Shown here piece by piece: positions 1 to 10,246 of a stretch of DNA of 64,000 bases. The first letter of the stretch is position 1, and each line of letters opens with the position of its first letter. The stretch covers positions 62,001 to 126,000 of the forward strand of contig VUYT01000025.1 of the NCBI GenBank assembly GCA_008802785.1. Reading direction: 5' to 3'. The notes beneath the pieces are model-generated. The model did no database searches, was not told the DNA's origin, and saw only the letters and a program-made list of their open reading frames with translations. Source of the stretch: Symmetrospora coprosmae (lineage: Eukaryota; Basidiomycota; Cystobasidiomycetes; Symmetrosporaceae). The position numbers and the translations under genes were made by a program.

Positions 1-228
1 TGAGCGGATTCAATGGATGACTTCAGGATGGGTCGGCATGCCCGCCGAAGCCGCTCCAGCTCGTTTACCCTCCCGGCTTAACTACACGGGGCGCGCCGGA
101 GAGCGAGGAAGGTTGCTCTGCACAGGATCTTCATCCCAACGGTACTCATTACTCTAGCTGGCCTGAATGAAAGCAGCGTCACATGATCAGGCCACGCTCT
201 CGGCCTCGGCTCCTAAACGCGTCTTCGC

Positions 229-1020
229 ATGCGCGTCTCCGCAATATCAGTTTCCGGCTTCCTGCTTTTCGCCCGAACCGCTCCACGGGCTACCACGAGC
301 AACGACATGCCTGACGCAGATTCCATCTATGCCGCGCTGCGCTCTGCCATCACAGACTCGTCAGCAGACTCTGGGCCCGATGGTCCGACCAGCTTCGACA
401 AAGGCAAAGTCGCAGGTTTCATCGTTGGTGCGGACGAGGTCGCTGAAGCTACCGTCGAAGCTTACCGGAAGCTGGGAATATCTCCCGTCTTCATGATGGC
501 GCGCGAGTCACGCCCACTGTGAGGCTTTCCCCTTTCACTTTCCAAATGCAAGGCCGCGGCCGGAGTACTAAGCTGCCGCCCGAACTGACATATGCGCTCC
601 GACAGCTACCTCCTGATCAACAAGTATCGCGACGTCGATATCCAAGGTCTACGTAGCGTCGGGATGGCGCAGCGAGAGCTCGACGATCTGACGGCGAAGG
701 GCATCGTTCTTGCTGTTGGCGCCACGGCGATCCCCACACCCGCTGCAGACTTCCCGAGCCAACAGATTATATATGATATCGCAACGACATTGCTCAATCA
801 TGCTGCAGCCGCCGAGGCGTCGTCAACATCGGATGGGCCTTCCAACGATCATCTTGTGCTACCTGGAAAACCCGTCTTCCTCGACCTAGTCGACGAGGTG
901 GGTCGACGTGCTCTGCTCCGACCCGGCTGTAGAGCTGAAAGACACCTTTGCCAGCCGAATTCAGACGTCCTTGCGAAAGCAGCAGAGGAGAAAGGCTGGG
1001 CAGTATCCAGAGGAGCATAG
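229..1020 (+). CDS. Shikimate/quinate dehydrogenase-like protein, 3' part
   Basis: Exons read as about 251-518, 606-897 and 955-1020. The first carries a dinucleotide-binding turn (GKVAGFIVGAD, then EATVEAYRKLGISPVFMMAR), the pattern of the NADP-binding half of shikimate dehydrogenase. The second continues (YLLINKYRDV) and ends KPVFLDLV, matching the 'vlDlaYkP' region. The third gives VLAKAAEEKGWAV and stops. Seen: the usual C-terminal Q-x-x-x-Q helix after the GW is absent, and the glycine-rich turn is GADEVA rather than GAGGxA. A branch-like ctaaac followed by an AG at 249-250 suggests that coding begins at a splice site and that the substrate-binding half lies upstream, so the 5' end is open. 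Intron 898-954 is 57 nt, in frame and stop-free, so it could be retained. The protein may be a non-catalytic relative, as in quinate repressor proteins; that is inference. Confidence 0.5.
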
Positions 1021-1386
1021 GCGTTGAGTAAATTACGGAACTATTTTTCAAGAAAGCCTGAACATTCGCTACTCTACACTGGCAAGCTCTGTCGGTGGGT
1101 ACAGCATATTAATAGGTTCGCTGACCCGGCTACATTGGCGCAGAATGCACCATTGCTGTATCCTATTTAGCCCTTGTTGTTCGACAGCATCTTTTGGACA
1201 TGCTGTGCCAGCGTGTCACCCTCTTCAGCTTTTCTGAAGCGAGCTACGGCGACTGCCGTACTTCCGTCGTGACGGGTATGCGATCATTGTACACTTGATG
1301 GCGGGCAGAAGAGCGGCGGCAGATCAGAATGAGCGGAAGCATGGGAGAGCGGGTGGGGTAGCAGCATGCGTGCATACTCCGCCCGC
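1021..1386. other. Convergent intergenic region
   Basis: This spacer between two converging genes holds only presumed 3' UTRs and poly(A) regions. I saw no RNA gene, repeat or conserved reading frame. Confidence 0.5.
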
Positions 1387-4300
1387 TCAAACAGCGTTGG
1401 CGCCCTTGCTCTGTGCGCGCTTCTTCTCTGCCTGCTCGTTGATGAAGCGGTTGTCCATGGTCGTAATCATGGCCAGACGCTTGTTGTTTTGCCTTCGGGC
1501 GTAGTATCGGCGGACGAACTTGTACCCCTCGGCGAATGCCATGTAAACGAAGATTGAGGCAAATATCATGCCCCATTCCCAGCCGAGGCTGGCAAGCAGG
1601 AAGACCTCCTCGTTGATGACGGGAATGTAGATGACGGGGAAGACCGAGAGAATGAGGACAAGGGCCGAGACGAGGAGCGTCTTGTTGTCGAAGAAGTTCA
1701 TCTGGAATACAGACTTTGTCGGGTGCTTGCAAGTGAAGGCGTGGACCATGAGGATGATGAGGAACGATGCAAAGCATGCTCCACGGGCCTGACCCGTAAA
1801 GTTGCAGACATCGTTGCTGATGCTCTCGTTGCATCCGAAGCCGAGATAACCATCAAAGTAGCCCCAAAGGGTGATGGAAAAGTTGGCGAGGGCGAGACCA
1901 GAGATGATGAGACCATAGACGATGAGGTCGACGAACCACCAGAAGACAAACATGTTGGAGAACTCGTCGGGGCCCTTCTGCATGGCATCGATCGGGGTAG
2001 GCTCGAGACCAAGGGCCAGTGCGGGCGGTCCGGCGGCGAGGGTGTTGATCCAAAGTGCGCCGACAGGCGAGATGGGGAAGGTCGATTGTCCATTCTGATC
2101 GATAAAGGCCAGCCCAATCATCATGACCAGGACTTCCGCCAAGTTGCCGGAGAGAAGGTAGAGCAGGAACTTCTGCAGATTGAAGAAGATACCACGACCC
2201 TTGCGGATGGCTGTAATGATGGTAGCAAAGTTGTCGTCGGATAGCACAATCTCGGCTGACTGCTTGGCGACGTCGCTCCCGTTGAGACCCATGGCGACAC
2301 CGACTACAGGGGTGGCAGTATACCAGTCAGTCACTGAAGAGCTCAGCGACACACACTGTCTTGGCTCGGAAGACTACCCACCATCGGATCGCTTGAGAGA
2401 TGGAGCGTCGTTGACACCGTCTCCTGTCATGACACAAGTCCTCTTCCTTCGGTGAAGGGCCTCGACCATTCGAACCTTGGTCTCGGGCGCACAACGGGCA
2501 ACCACTCGAGGCAGCTGATCAAGCGCGTCGATTTGCTCCTCACTGAGCTTGTCAAAGTCTGGTCCAGTCATGACTGCCGTCTTCGGGTGGTCCTTGCCGA
2601 TAATGCCGACCTGGATGGCGATGGCGGTTGCGGTACCGAGGTGGTCACCGGTGAGCATGCGCGGGATAACGGATGCGGTATGGCAGTCGGCGACCGAGTT
2701 GGCAGATTCGGGACGAGGAGGGTCGCTATACCACGAGGAACACGTCAGTGTCATCACAGCACGCCAGCGCAGGGCTTTTGCGACTCACTAGATACCGGCA
2801 AGTCCGAGGAAGCACATGTCCTGCTCCAGAGCATCGCGCTCCATGTTCTTGATCTCGTCGGCTGCGCCCTTGGGCATCTTCTTGCCGACGAGAGTCAAGA
2901 CACGTAAACCCTGAGAGGCGAGCGTCTCGTACTGCTTCATGATGTCTGCCTTCATGTCGCCGGAAATCTTGGTGTTGTTGTCGCCGAAAAAGATGGAGTT
3001 GCAACGCTCAAACACGCGCTCGAATGCTCCCTTCATGAGGACGAGGCAGTGAGGCTCTTCGTTTCTCTGCGAGTCTGGGTGGGGGTGATAGGTGTAGGCG
3101 CACGTCATTCGTTTGATGCTGGAGTCGAAGGGGTGTTCGATGATCTGCTCGTAATGTCCTCCCGTGGTCTTGGACTTGACAGGCTTGCGGATGTCGCTCT
3201 GAGCCGTCTCCATACGCTTCAGGTCGGGTCGGTGGGTGAGGTGAGGACGTCCGTGGCCAAGCTTGTATGCCCACTGCGGAGCGGGATGAGAGGGTGTCAG
3301 TGCCCTGTAAGGTGTCGCGAGAGACACGTCACACCCATGTTCACTCACCACGAGGAGCGCAATCTCTGTAGCATCACCGTGTGCCTCCCACTTGCCCTTG
3401 CCTTCGTCCTCTTTGTCTGTAGATCGCTGAATTGTTGCAGAGCTGCACAGCGATGCGCAGAGCACCATGTCACGAAGGGGTGGCTCGATGGTGTCCTTAT
3501 CGACCATGTCCTGGCTTCGCTCCGGGTCATCATCGTCGTCGTCGTCGCCAAAGACATCGCCCTTCTCGTGCGACTCGATAGCCATGACTCGTCCCCGTGG
3601 ATAGTATGGGTCCGAACCGGTCTCGACGGCGTACAGCTGACCCGTCTTGGTGTCGGTCTCGACCTGGGAGTCTCCTCCTTCCTTAGGCGAGAGGTTGGCG
3701 GGGATCCATGCCTTTTGCATGACCATCTTGCCGAGGGTAATAGTACCCGTCTTGTCCGAGCACACGTCCGTCACCGCAGCAAGCGTCTCGATAGCGTCCA
3801 TCTTCCGCACGAGGGCGTTGTTGTCGGCGAGGGTCTTGCTCGCGTTGGAAAGCGAAAGCGCGACGACGGCAGGTAGGGAAGCAGGTAGGAGGGAGACTGC
3901 AGCTGCAACAGCGTAGGTGGCGATTGTGAGGGGGACGTCGCCGAATCCAGTAGAAGCGACAACGATAAAGGCCAGCAGACAGGCGGCTCCGAAAAGGATG
4001 TATGCGATGGTGTTGAGCCTGTAGTCGTTAATGTCAGTTATTTATGCCATCGTGAACGCTTCAGCGACAGAGACGATCCGTGCTCACTTGACCTGGAGAG
4101 GCGTCGTCTCGGCGAGTCCAAGGAAGACCTTGAACTTGTGCCACCTCTTTGCGAAACCGGATCGGTTGTTGGTTTCCTTTCGTGACATGGCTTCGGCAAT
4201 CTTGCCCAGCTCTGTCTTCATGCCGGTGGCGACGCAGACGCAGCGCGCGCGACCCTTGACGACCTGTGCTCCAGAGTAAATCATACAAGTACGGTCTCCG

Positions 4301-5663
4301 ACAGCTGCGGATGCATGGGTTCGTGTCAGACATGCGATGCAACGTTCCTCAGCATCGGAGAGTGCTGGATCACTTACGGCATGTAGGATCCTCAATGGAG
4401 TCAGGGGTCTTGACACTCGGCAGTGACTCTCCGGTCAGGAGAGCCTCATCGACTTCAAGACCAGAGAGGAACTCGGGAATGATTCGGCAGTCTGCAGGAA
4501 CGACGTCTCCGATCTTGACAAGAACGATATCACCGCTGCAAGGAGATGTAAATCGTAGGTCAGCCATCCCGTCAAGTTGAAGGACCTGTTCAAGGGCAAC
4601 CCACGGAACTACGTCGTCCGTCTTGATCGTCTTGGTCTCTCCATCAGATTTTGAGCTTCCTCCGCGGCGAATGACTGTGGCTGTGGGGCTTCCGACCGCT
4701 TCAAGAGCGGCAACCGTCTGTTGACACAGAGCGTGTCAGCCAGCCTTCGCTAGTCTGGTAAGGCTGGTCCAGTCATCAATCACCTTTTCTGCTTTGTACT
4801 CGTTGATAGTGCCTACGCCGACATTCAGCACGACAAGGGCCGCAATGACGCCTCCGGAGATGTAGTCTGTGGCAAGTGGGCATCAGTTACTGATTCCTGC
4901 TCACCTTAGAGACAACAGAGGGTGCTTACCCTGCGTTCCGAAAGACACGGCCATGGCTGCAATGAGTACCATTGTCATAGCTACAAGTTGAACGCAGTGA
5001 GCATGATCAGCTTGCTCGTTCAAGGATTGCCCGAGTCTGTTCTGCTCCGCTGCGCCTGTTACAGCTTCCGCCGGCGCCCTGCTCGCCACCATCGCCAGCC
5101 TTCCCAGTGTAGCTACACGAACGACGGTGAGTTCCACCATGACCGTGCTGGTGGGGGCTTGCCATCGGATAGCATCGCAGTCTCCTGTGTTCCTGCTCTG
5201 CAACCCCCGATGGCCGCTTTCATCCTCCGCCCACTCAAAAGCGTCATGAGAGCCAAGGCCCGCCGCTCGGTGACCTTGTTCGGCGAAATTCCCGCATGAA
5301 GGGTGGTGCAGCAAGCGCGACAGCGGGTGACACCCAAACGCAGACAGGGCAGAGGTTGCATGGGAGACAGGCCCACTCACCATTCAAGGCATTCCTCAGC
5401 AGGATGGACCAGAAGCTGATGGGTGGCGTCTCCTTGAGCTTGTTGGGGCCAAAGATGCCCTGGTACTCGCGGACCTGACCCTCGTCGAGTCCCATGCGCG
5501 GGTCCGTTTTGAACGTCTTGATTGCGACATCTGCGTCAAGCGTGTGTGCTGGGGCCGATAGCCAGTCTGGTGCACCATCGTTCGGGTTGCCTGCTGTGGC
5601 AGTCGACTGGGTATCGACAGGGGCGATCTTTGCCTCCTTCTGTCCCGGCTTCTCGCTGGACAT
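1387..5663 (-). CDS. ENA1: ENA-type (P-type IID) Na+/K+-exporting ATPase
   Basis: Ten exons: 5663-5381, 4980-4930, 4866-4784, 4717-4605, 4535-4378, 4304-4088, 4018-3349, 3273-2789, 2725-2382 and 2303-1387, giving 1106 aa, the usual size for fungal ENA pumps. Visible in order: a cation-ATPase N-terminal domain; a first membrane pair (TMVLIAAMAVSFG); DDVVPGDIVLVKIGD; the actuator LLTGES; the phosphorylation loop DKTGTITLGK; an ATP-binding domain with GHGRPHLT; GIYDPPRPES; the hinge TGDGVNDAPSLKRSDVG; and a C-terminal membrane block. The family expels Na+ or K+ at the plasma membrane and confers salt and alkali tolerance. Residue patterns such as SDVAKQSAEIVLSDDNFA and HAFTCKHPT separate it from PMR1, SERCA and H+-ATPases. 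An acidic stretch (GDDDDDDDP) interrupts the segment after the phosphorylation loop. Basidiomycetes also have related K+/Na+-uptake pumps, so transport direction is not proven. Confidence 0.9.
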
Positions 5664-6912
5664 GGTGGGCAGAGATGTGCTTGCTGTGCTGTGCTGGACG
5701 GGTGGTGCTTGCTTGTCACCAACGTCAATGACGATCTGTGCGAAGGGTTGAGCGAAGGTGAAGCCGTTAAGGTAGCTAGCTGGCTGTATATAGTGCCCTC
5801 TTGTCCTCCTTGGTATTGCGGCAGGTATGAGCAAGAGCAGAGCCAACCCAGGGGAGATAGGCCAGATAAGAAGCAGAGCGGAAAGGTGTCACCCTGCGTG
5901 ATGCAAGCTCCTCACCTGCGCCTGCGTCTCCTCTCTCTCTCTCAACGTGCAGGACAAGCCAAGCTTTTTATCAGCTCTCTTTCTCCGAGCCTGAGGGCTT
6001 GGGGTCGGATGATCTGCGGTCTTCTTCTGCGGTCAGCCGGGGCCGGCTCGACCAGGATGCAGTGCGGATCAGCCAAACGATAAGTCTCGTATCGTACAAG
6101 CTTGTAAGTACTGCTGCGATACAGCTGTGCTGTGCTGTGCCTTGTGGTGGTCTGGTCTGATTTGCATCTCATCTGGCCATGGGCCGGCTGGCGACGTCGA
6201 CGTCGACGGGGCCTTGCCACATGCATCGGCACTCGACCCGTATAATAAAAGACCCACGTGCGATGACATCAACAGCCGCTGGTGGCGACGACGTCGGAAC
6301 AGGGGGGGCTGGGTCATCCAGGCTGGAAGCTGAATTATATAGCTATACAGGTCTCGAGTACTTACAACGACCTGACCTGAGCTGGATAACCATGGCACTC
6401 CCTTGTATAGCAGCTCCGTGTGATCTAACGCCGCTGGCAAAGTGTGTATCTATCTTCTTGTCCCAAGACCTTGGGTTAACACTTCTTGGCAGGACACAAA
6501 AGTCCGAGTCTCTCTGAGGCTTTCGAGAGGGCAGACTCTGCAAAGTCGCGGCCCCAGGCTCGACCATCTATCAGCGATGCTCTTACGTGGCGTTCTGTAT
6601 GGCCTCTGTGTGTGAGGTCCTCGTTCCTGTCTGGCGGAGCTTCCATCCGTGCAGGCCCAAGGCTAGGTCGCCAGATGGGTGGGTACCTGCGGGGAGGCAC
6701 CGGTGCGAAACGACAAGCCGGCCAGGTAGCAGAAACGAGATTGCAGCCTGTGACTGTCAATCAGCTCTCGAGGCGCCTAGGTACTCCTGTGTAGAGGACT
6801 CGGAGGGAGCGGGTCACGGAAGCCACGTGATTTCGTACAGATCAAGCCCTCAGCTCAAATTTGCCCCGTCGTTGTTGCCGCTCGCACCACACCTTAGTTA
6901 TACGGTATCAAG
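5664..6912. promoter_or_regulatory. Shared divergent promoter region, ENA and RRP8
   Basis: About 1.25 kb between divergent start codons. A TATA-like TATATA lies at 5787-5792, about 125 bp upstream of the ENA start. Three matches to the PacC core GCCARG lie at 5958-5963 (+), 6485-6490 (-) and 6721-6726 (+). ENA genes are pH-regulated in other fungi, but three matches is only slightly above chance. Open frames here lack coding character. Confidence 0.4.
5787..5792 (-). promoter_or_regulatory. TATA-like element of the ENA ATPase gene
   Basis: TATATA about 125 bp upstream of the start codon at 5663, consistent with a stress-inducible promoter. Confidence 0.4.
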
Positions 6913-8739
6913 ATGTCGCTCTTCGAGACTGGCTTCGCTGTGGATGGCTCTGTGCCGACCCGGAATGCAGCGCCGGGCGCCAACAAGCGCAAGCGGGCCG
7001 AGCAAGGCGAGGCTGTCGAGCTCGGATCCGCCTCGACCTCGGGGACAGGGACGCGGGCCGGCGAGGGCAAGGGCGAGATCAACCTCGAGAAGCTCATGAA
7101 GAAGCTCGAGCAGGCAGAAGGCCGCAAGTCGACTACGGGCCCGAGCGCGAGCGCGAGCGCGAGCTCGGGCAAGGGCAAAGGCAAGGGCAGGGGTGCGGAC
7201 GCAGAGTCCGCACCGGCTGGACGCCTCGAGAAGCCAGGGCGCAAGGGCGGCCAGAAGCCTGCACACACGGCTAATGACACGGCTGCTGCTGCTACACCTG
7301 CGGCGAACGCGAGCAAGGACAAGGAAGCGCGCCAGCATGACGGCGGGTGGGCGGACCGTACGCAGGCAAAGGAGGAGGCTGCGGCCGCTGCTGTCGCGAA
7401 GGCGAGCGCAAAGCGGCAGAAGCGCGAGAACGCCAAAGCGAATGGCAAAGGCAAGGAGAAGGCAAAGGTGGACGCCGTGCCATACGTTCCCGACGAGGCC
7501 GCTCTCGCCAAGCGCGAGGCGCGCAAAGCAAAGAAGGAGCTCCGGGCTGCCAACCCAAGACCGCCAAAGGACGTTCCTCAAGACACGGGTGCGGCCGACG
7601 TTGACGGAGACACGTCAACGGCGAATATGGATGTAGATACTGCGTCTTCCGCTCCTGTCGCCGCCGCGCCATCTCCGCCGCAGGAAGCACCATCGTCAAG
7701 CGCAATGACGGCATTGCAGAGAACAATGCAAAAGAAGCTCGGCGGGGCCAGGTTCCGGTGGATCAACGAGCAGCTGGTGCGTTCGGGGGTCCCGTTGCTT
7801 TGGAATTTGCGATTGTGCAGGCAGTCTAAAGATACATCACGCTCATCCGCAGTACACGACATCCGGCGAGAAAGCATTAGGCCTGATGCGCGAAGATCCG
7901 TCAATATTCGAAGAGGTGAGGCGCGACTGACTTGCGCAACTTGTGCATCTCGCTGAGACTGACCTTGCTAACTGGAACCCCACCGAACAGTACCACTCTG
8001 GCTTCCGCTCGCAAGCCGCGTCATGGCCATCTCAGCCCATCCAGCTCTTCATCTCCTCCTTGGCCCCCGGCTCGTACTCCACCTCGAGCGGGGCCAGGCC
8101 GACGATTGCCGACCTAGGCTGCGGCGATGGACAGCTGGCGCAGACGCTTGTTCCGCGAGGGTTCACAGTCTTCAGCTACGATCTCGTCGAGAAGCTGCCC
8201 TGGATCAACGAGGCGCAGTGCACGAAGCGCGTCCCCCTGCCGGGAACGGCAGCAGCAGGAGGCGACGCTGGGGCGGTTGTCGACGTCGTTGTCTGCTGCC
8301 TCAGCCTCATGGGCAACGACTGGTTCGGCATGATTACAGAGTCGAGACGGATCCTCCGGACGGGGTGCGTGCTTGTCCCTTCTTCCTCTCCAGAAACATG
8401 AACATCGCCACTAACGGTGTTGTGCGATTACAGAGGCAAGCTAAAGATCGCAGAGGTCACGTCACGCTTTACCGATATTGATGCCTTTGTCGAGTTGGTG
8501 GCGGAAGCCGGCTTCGAGCCTCTGTCGAAGGTGAACGGCAAACCATACCCGTGCCTTCCTGCTGCTACGAGAGTCCATCGCTAACAAGCGCTCCTGTCTT
8601 CTCCCAGGACGATTCCAACACGCATTTCGTCCTGTTCGAGTTCGAAAAGGCAGGCGTGAGCCCCGTAGCTGGTACCGAGCCCGAAGTCATCGAGCGATCG
8701 CGAGCGCTTCTCAAGCCTTGTTTCTATAAGAAGCGGTAG
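6913..8739 (+). CDS. RRP8: 25S rRNA adenine-N1 methyltransferase RRP8
   Basis: Exons 6913-7776, 7853-7915, 7991-8364, 8434-8530 and 8608-8739 give 509 aa. The N-terminal 260 residues are low-complexity and Lys/Ala/Glu-rich, as expected of a nucleolar protein. The family block then begins: LQRTMQKKLGGARFRWINEQLY, the YHSGFRSQAASWP motif, the SAM-binding IADLGCGDGQLAQ at about residue 350, the VVVCCLSLMG.DW motif IV region, GKLKIAEVTSRF, and a C-terminal FKPCxYKKR-like end (LKPCFYKKR). RRP8 methylates N1 of a conserved adenosine in 25S rRNA helix 25.1 in the nucleolus. Each junction restores a family-conserved residue. The basic N-terminus is longer than in yeast. The stop lies 52 bp from the stop of the converging EMC3 gene, so the 3' UTRs must overlap. 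Confidence 0.92.
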
Positions 8740-8791
8740 TACAGTCTACGCCTATGAGACACCGGTGTTTGTACAAGTACATTGGGGTCAT

Positions 8792-9905
8792 TTACTGCCT
8801 TTGGTTATAGCGTCTGAGAAGCCTTTCTTCGACATCGTCGCCCACCCATCGGTGATCTTCGGGCGTGGCTAGCTCGAGATTCTCCCGTTCCTGATTGTAG
8901 AGCTTTTGGTAGTCTTGCTGCGGTGCTCCTGGCATGGCCGTGTTCATCTGTAGGGCAGCGGGGGGTGGACGGGCGTTAGCCGACTGGTCACTCTGATACG
9001 TGAATGCCGCCCACACGCACTCCAGACATGTCCTTTGTCTGATCTGCAGAGTTCTCTCCACCGAGGATGAGCGAGTAGATGCTGTTGAGCCCAAAGAGGT
9101 TCAGGAAGTACCACGACAGCGACGAGACCCAGGTGACATCCATGTCGTCCGTCATGACGCCTCGCTGTAGCATCGACTTGAAGCGGAGGGTGAGCGGGAA
9201 GGGAAGGCGGGCTGCGCGATAAGGATGTGCATCAGCTATGTGATTCTGCTAGCTTGATGCCGCGGTACCTGAGCTCGAGGCTCGAGGCACCAGATGGGAT
9301 GTCGACCCACTAAGGACGAACCCGGAGAAGAAGAGGTTGATCCACCCCATGAGGATGGACTGGGGCACAAACATGACGGCCTGCTTCTTTACCATAGCAA
9401 TCATGCCCTCCATCGCAGCCGGGTCGAGCGGGTTGGGCGGCGCTGCAGGAGGTTCCTCGGACTGCTGCTGGCTGCCGTCCGCTGTAGCAGCGGAGGAGGC
9501 CGCCTTCTTGCTGAGGTACTTCCCGTCTCTGTACTCGTGCATGAGCACCTCGCGCCTCGCTGCGAACTCGGAGGCGCTCAGGTGTCGCCCGTTCGCGCGA
9601 AGCAGCTGGCCGCGCATCAGGGCGCGCTGCTCGCGGAGGGCACGGCGCGCCAATGGTTTCGGAGGGGTGTCGAGCCAGGAGATGAGATAGTGTCGGGCTG
9701 TGTGCGCGCATCGAGGGCAGGGCAGGGCAGGGCAGGGCGGAATGCGGTGGTCGCGGCAGTCAGCCCGTCCCGGCGGCTGTCGCATCAGCCAGCCCATGTG
9801 CGCAGACTCACCCAGCCCGACGAGGAGCATGATGAAGGTGATGGGAAGCAGCACATAGAGTGCAATCTGCGGATCCAGATGGAGGTTCTGCGTCGTTGCC
9901 GTCAT
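8792..9905 (-). CDS. EMC3: ER membrane protein complex subunit 3
   Basis: Exons 9905-9812, 9697-9311, 9211-9021 and 8947-8792 give 275 aa, normal for EMC3. Visible: an N-terminal membrane segment ([17 protein letters not shown]), the [10 protein letters not shown] motif, a charged coiled region ([16 protein letters not shown]), a disordered Ala/Pro linker, a second membrane segment around [13 protein letters not shown], and the family signature [16 protein letters not shown] followed by the [15 protein letters not shown] helix. EMC3 is the Oxa1-superfamily insertase subunit of the EMC, which inserts tail-anchored and some multi-spanning proteins into the ER membrane. The start is the first ATG in frame with the family N-terminus; an upstream in-frame ATG at 9956 would add 17 residues. 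Intron 1 holds a G-run repeat, listed separately. Confidence 0.93.
9715..9740 (+). repeat. GGGCA repeat, potential G-quadruplex
   Basis: Five GGG runs separated by CA, then a short GGCGG tail, inside EMC3 intron 1. The G-rich strand is the template strand of EMC3, so the transcript carries C-runs. The motif satisfies the usual four-G3-run, short-loop rule. Confidence 0.6.
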
Positions 9906-10246
9906 AGTGTACACTGGATCACAGGTCGGTATCCTGTCAAGCCCAGCTTGGTCCATCGCTCGTCTCCTTACTCCCTTCTCAGCGCGCCAACACCACCGCA
10001 GTCCTTGCAGCTCAGCTCAGCTCAGCACGCAACCATACTGGGCTGACGCGCATCTCATTGGTGCACGCTGTGCTCCTGCTGCTGCCCCCTTCCGCCGTGC
10101 CCGTGTTCAGGTGCAGCCAGCCCGCCAGCCAGCGCTCGGCGTGACGTCGGAAAGGCCTCAGCCGCCTCGTCTTCTAGATCTGCTGCGCAGCGTCCAAGTG
10201 CAGGCATAGCAGGCCACAGATAATCAAGAGAAGAGACCGCCCCACC
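9906..10246. promoter_or_regulatory. Divergent promoter region, EMC3 and EFR3
   Basis: 341 bp between divergent start codons. A tandem CAGCTCAGCTCAGC tract lies near 10010-10024. No recognisable TATA box or RNA gene was found. Confidence 0.35.

Noticed and set aside
6476-7099. Open frames in the ENA-RRP8 promoter
   Set aside because: Short, overlapping on both strands, no family similarity, and they run into RRP8 in the wrong frame.
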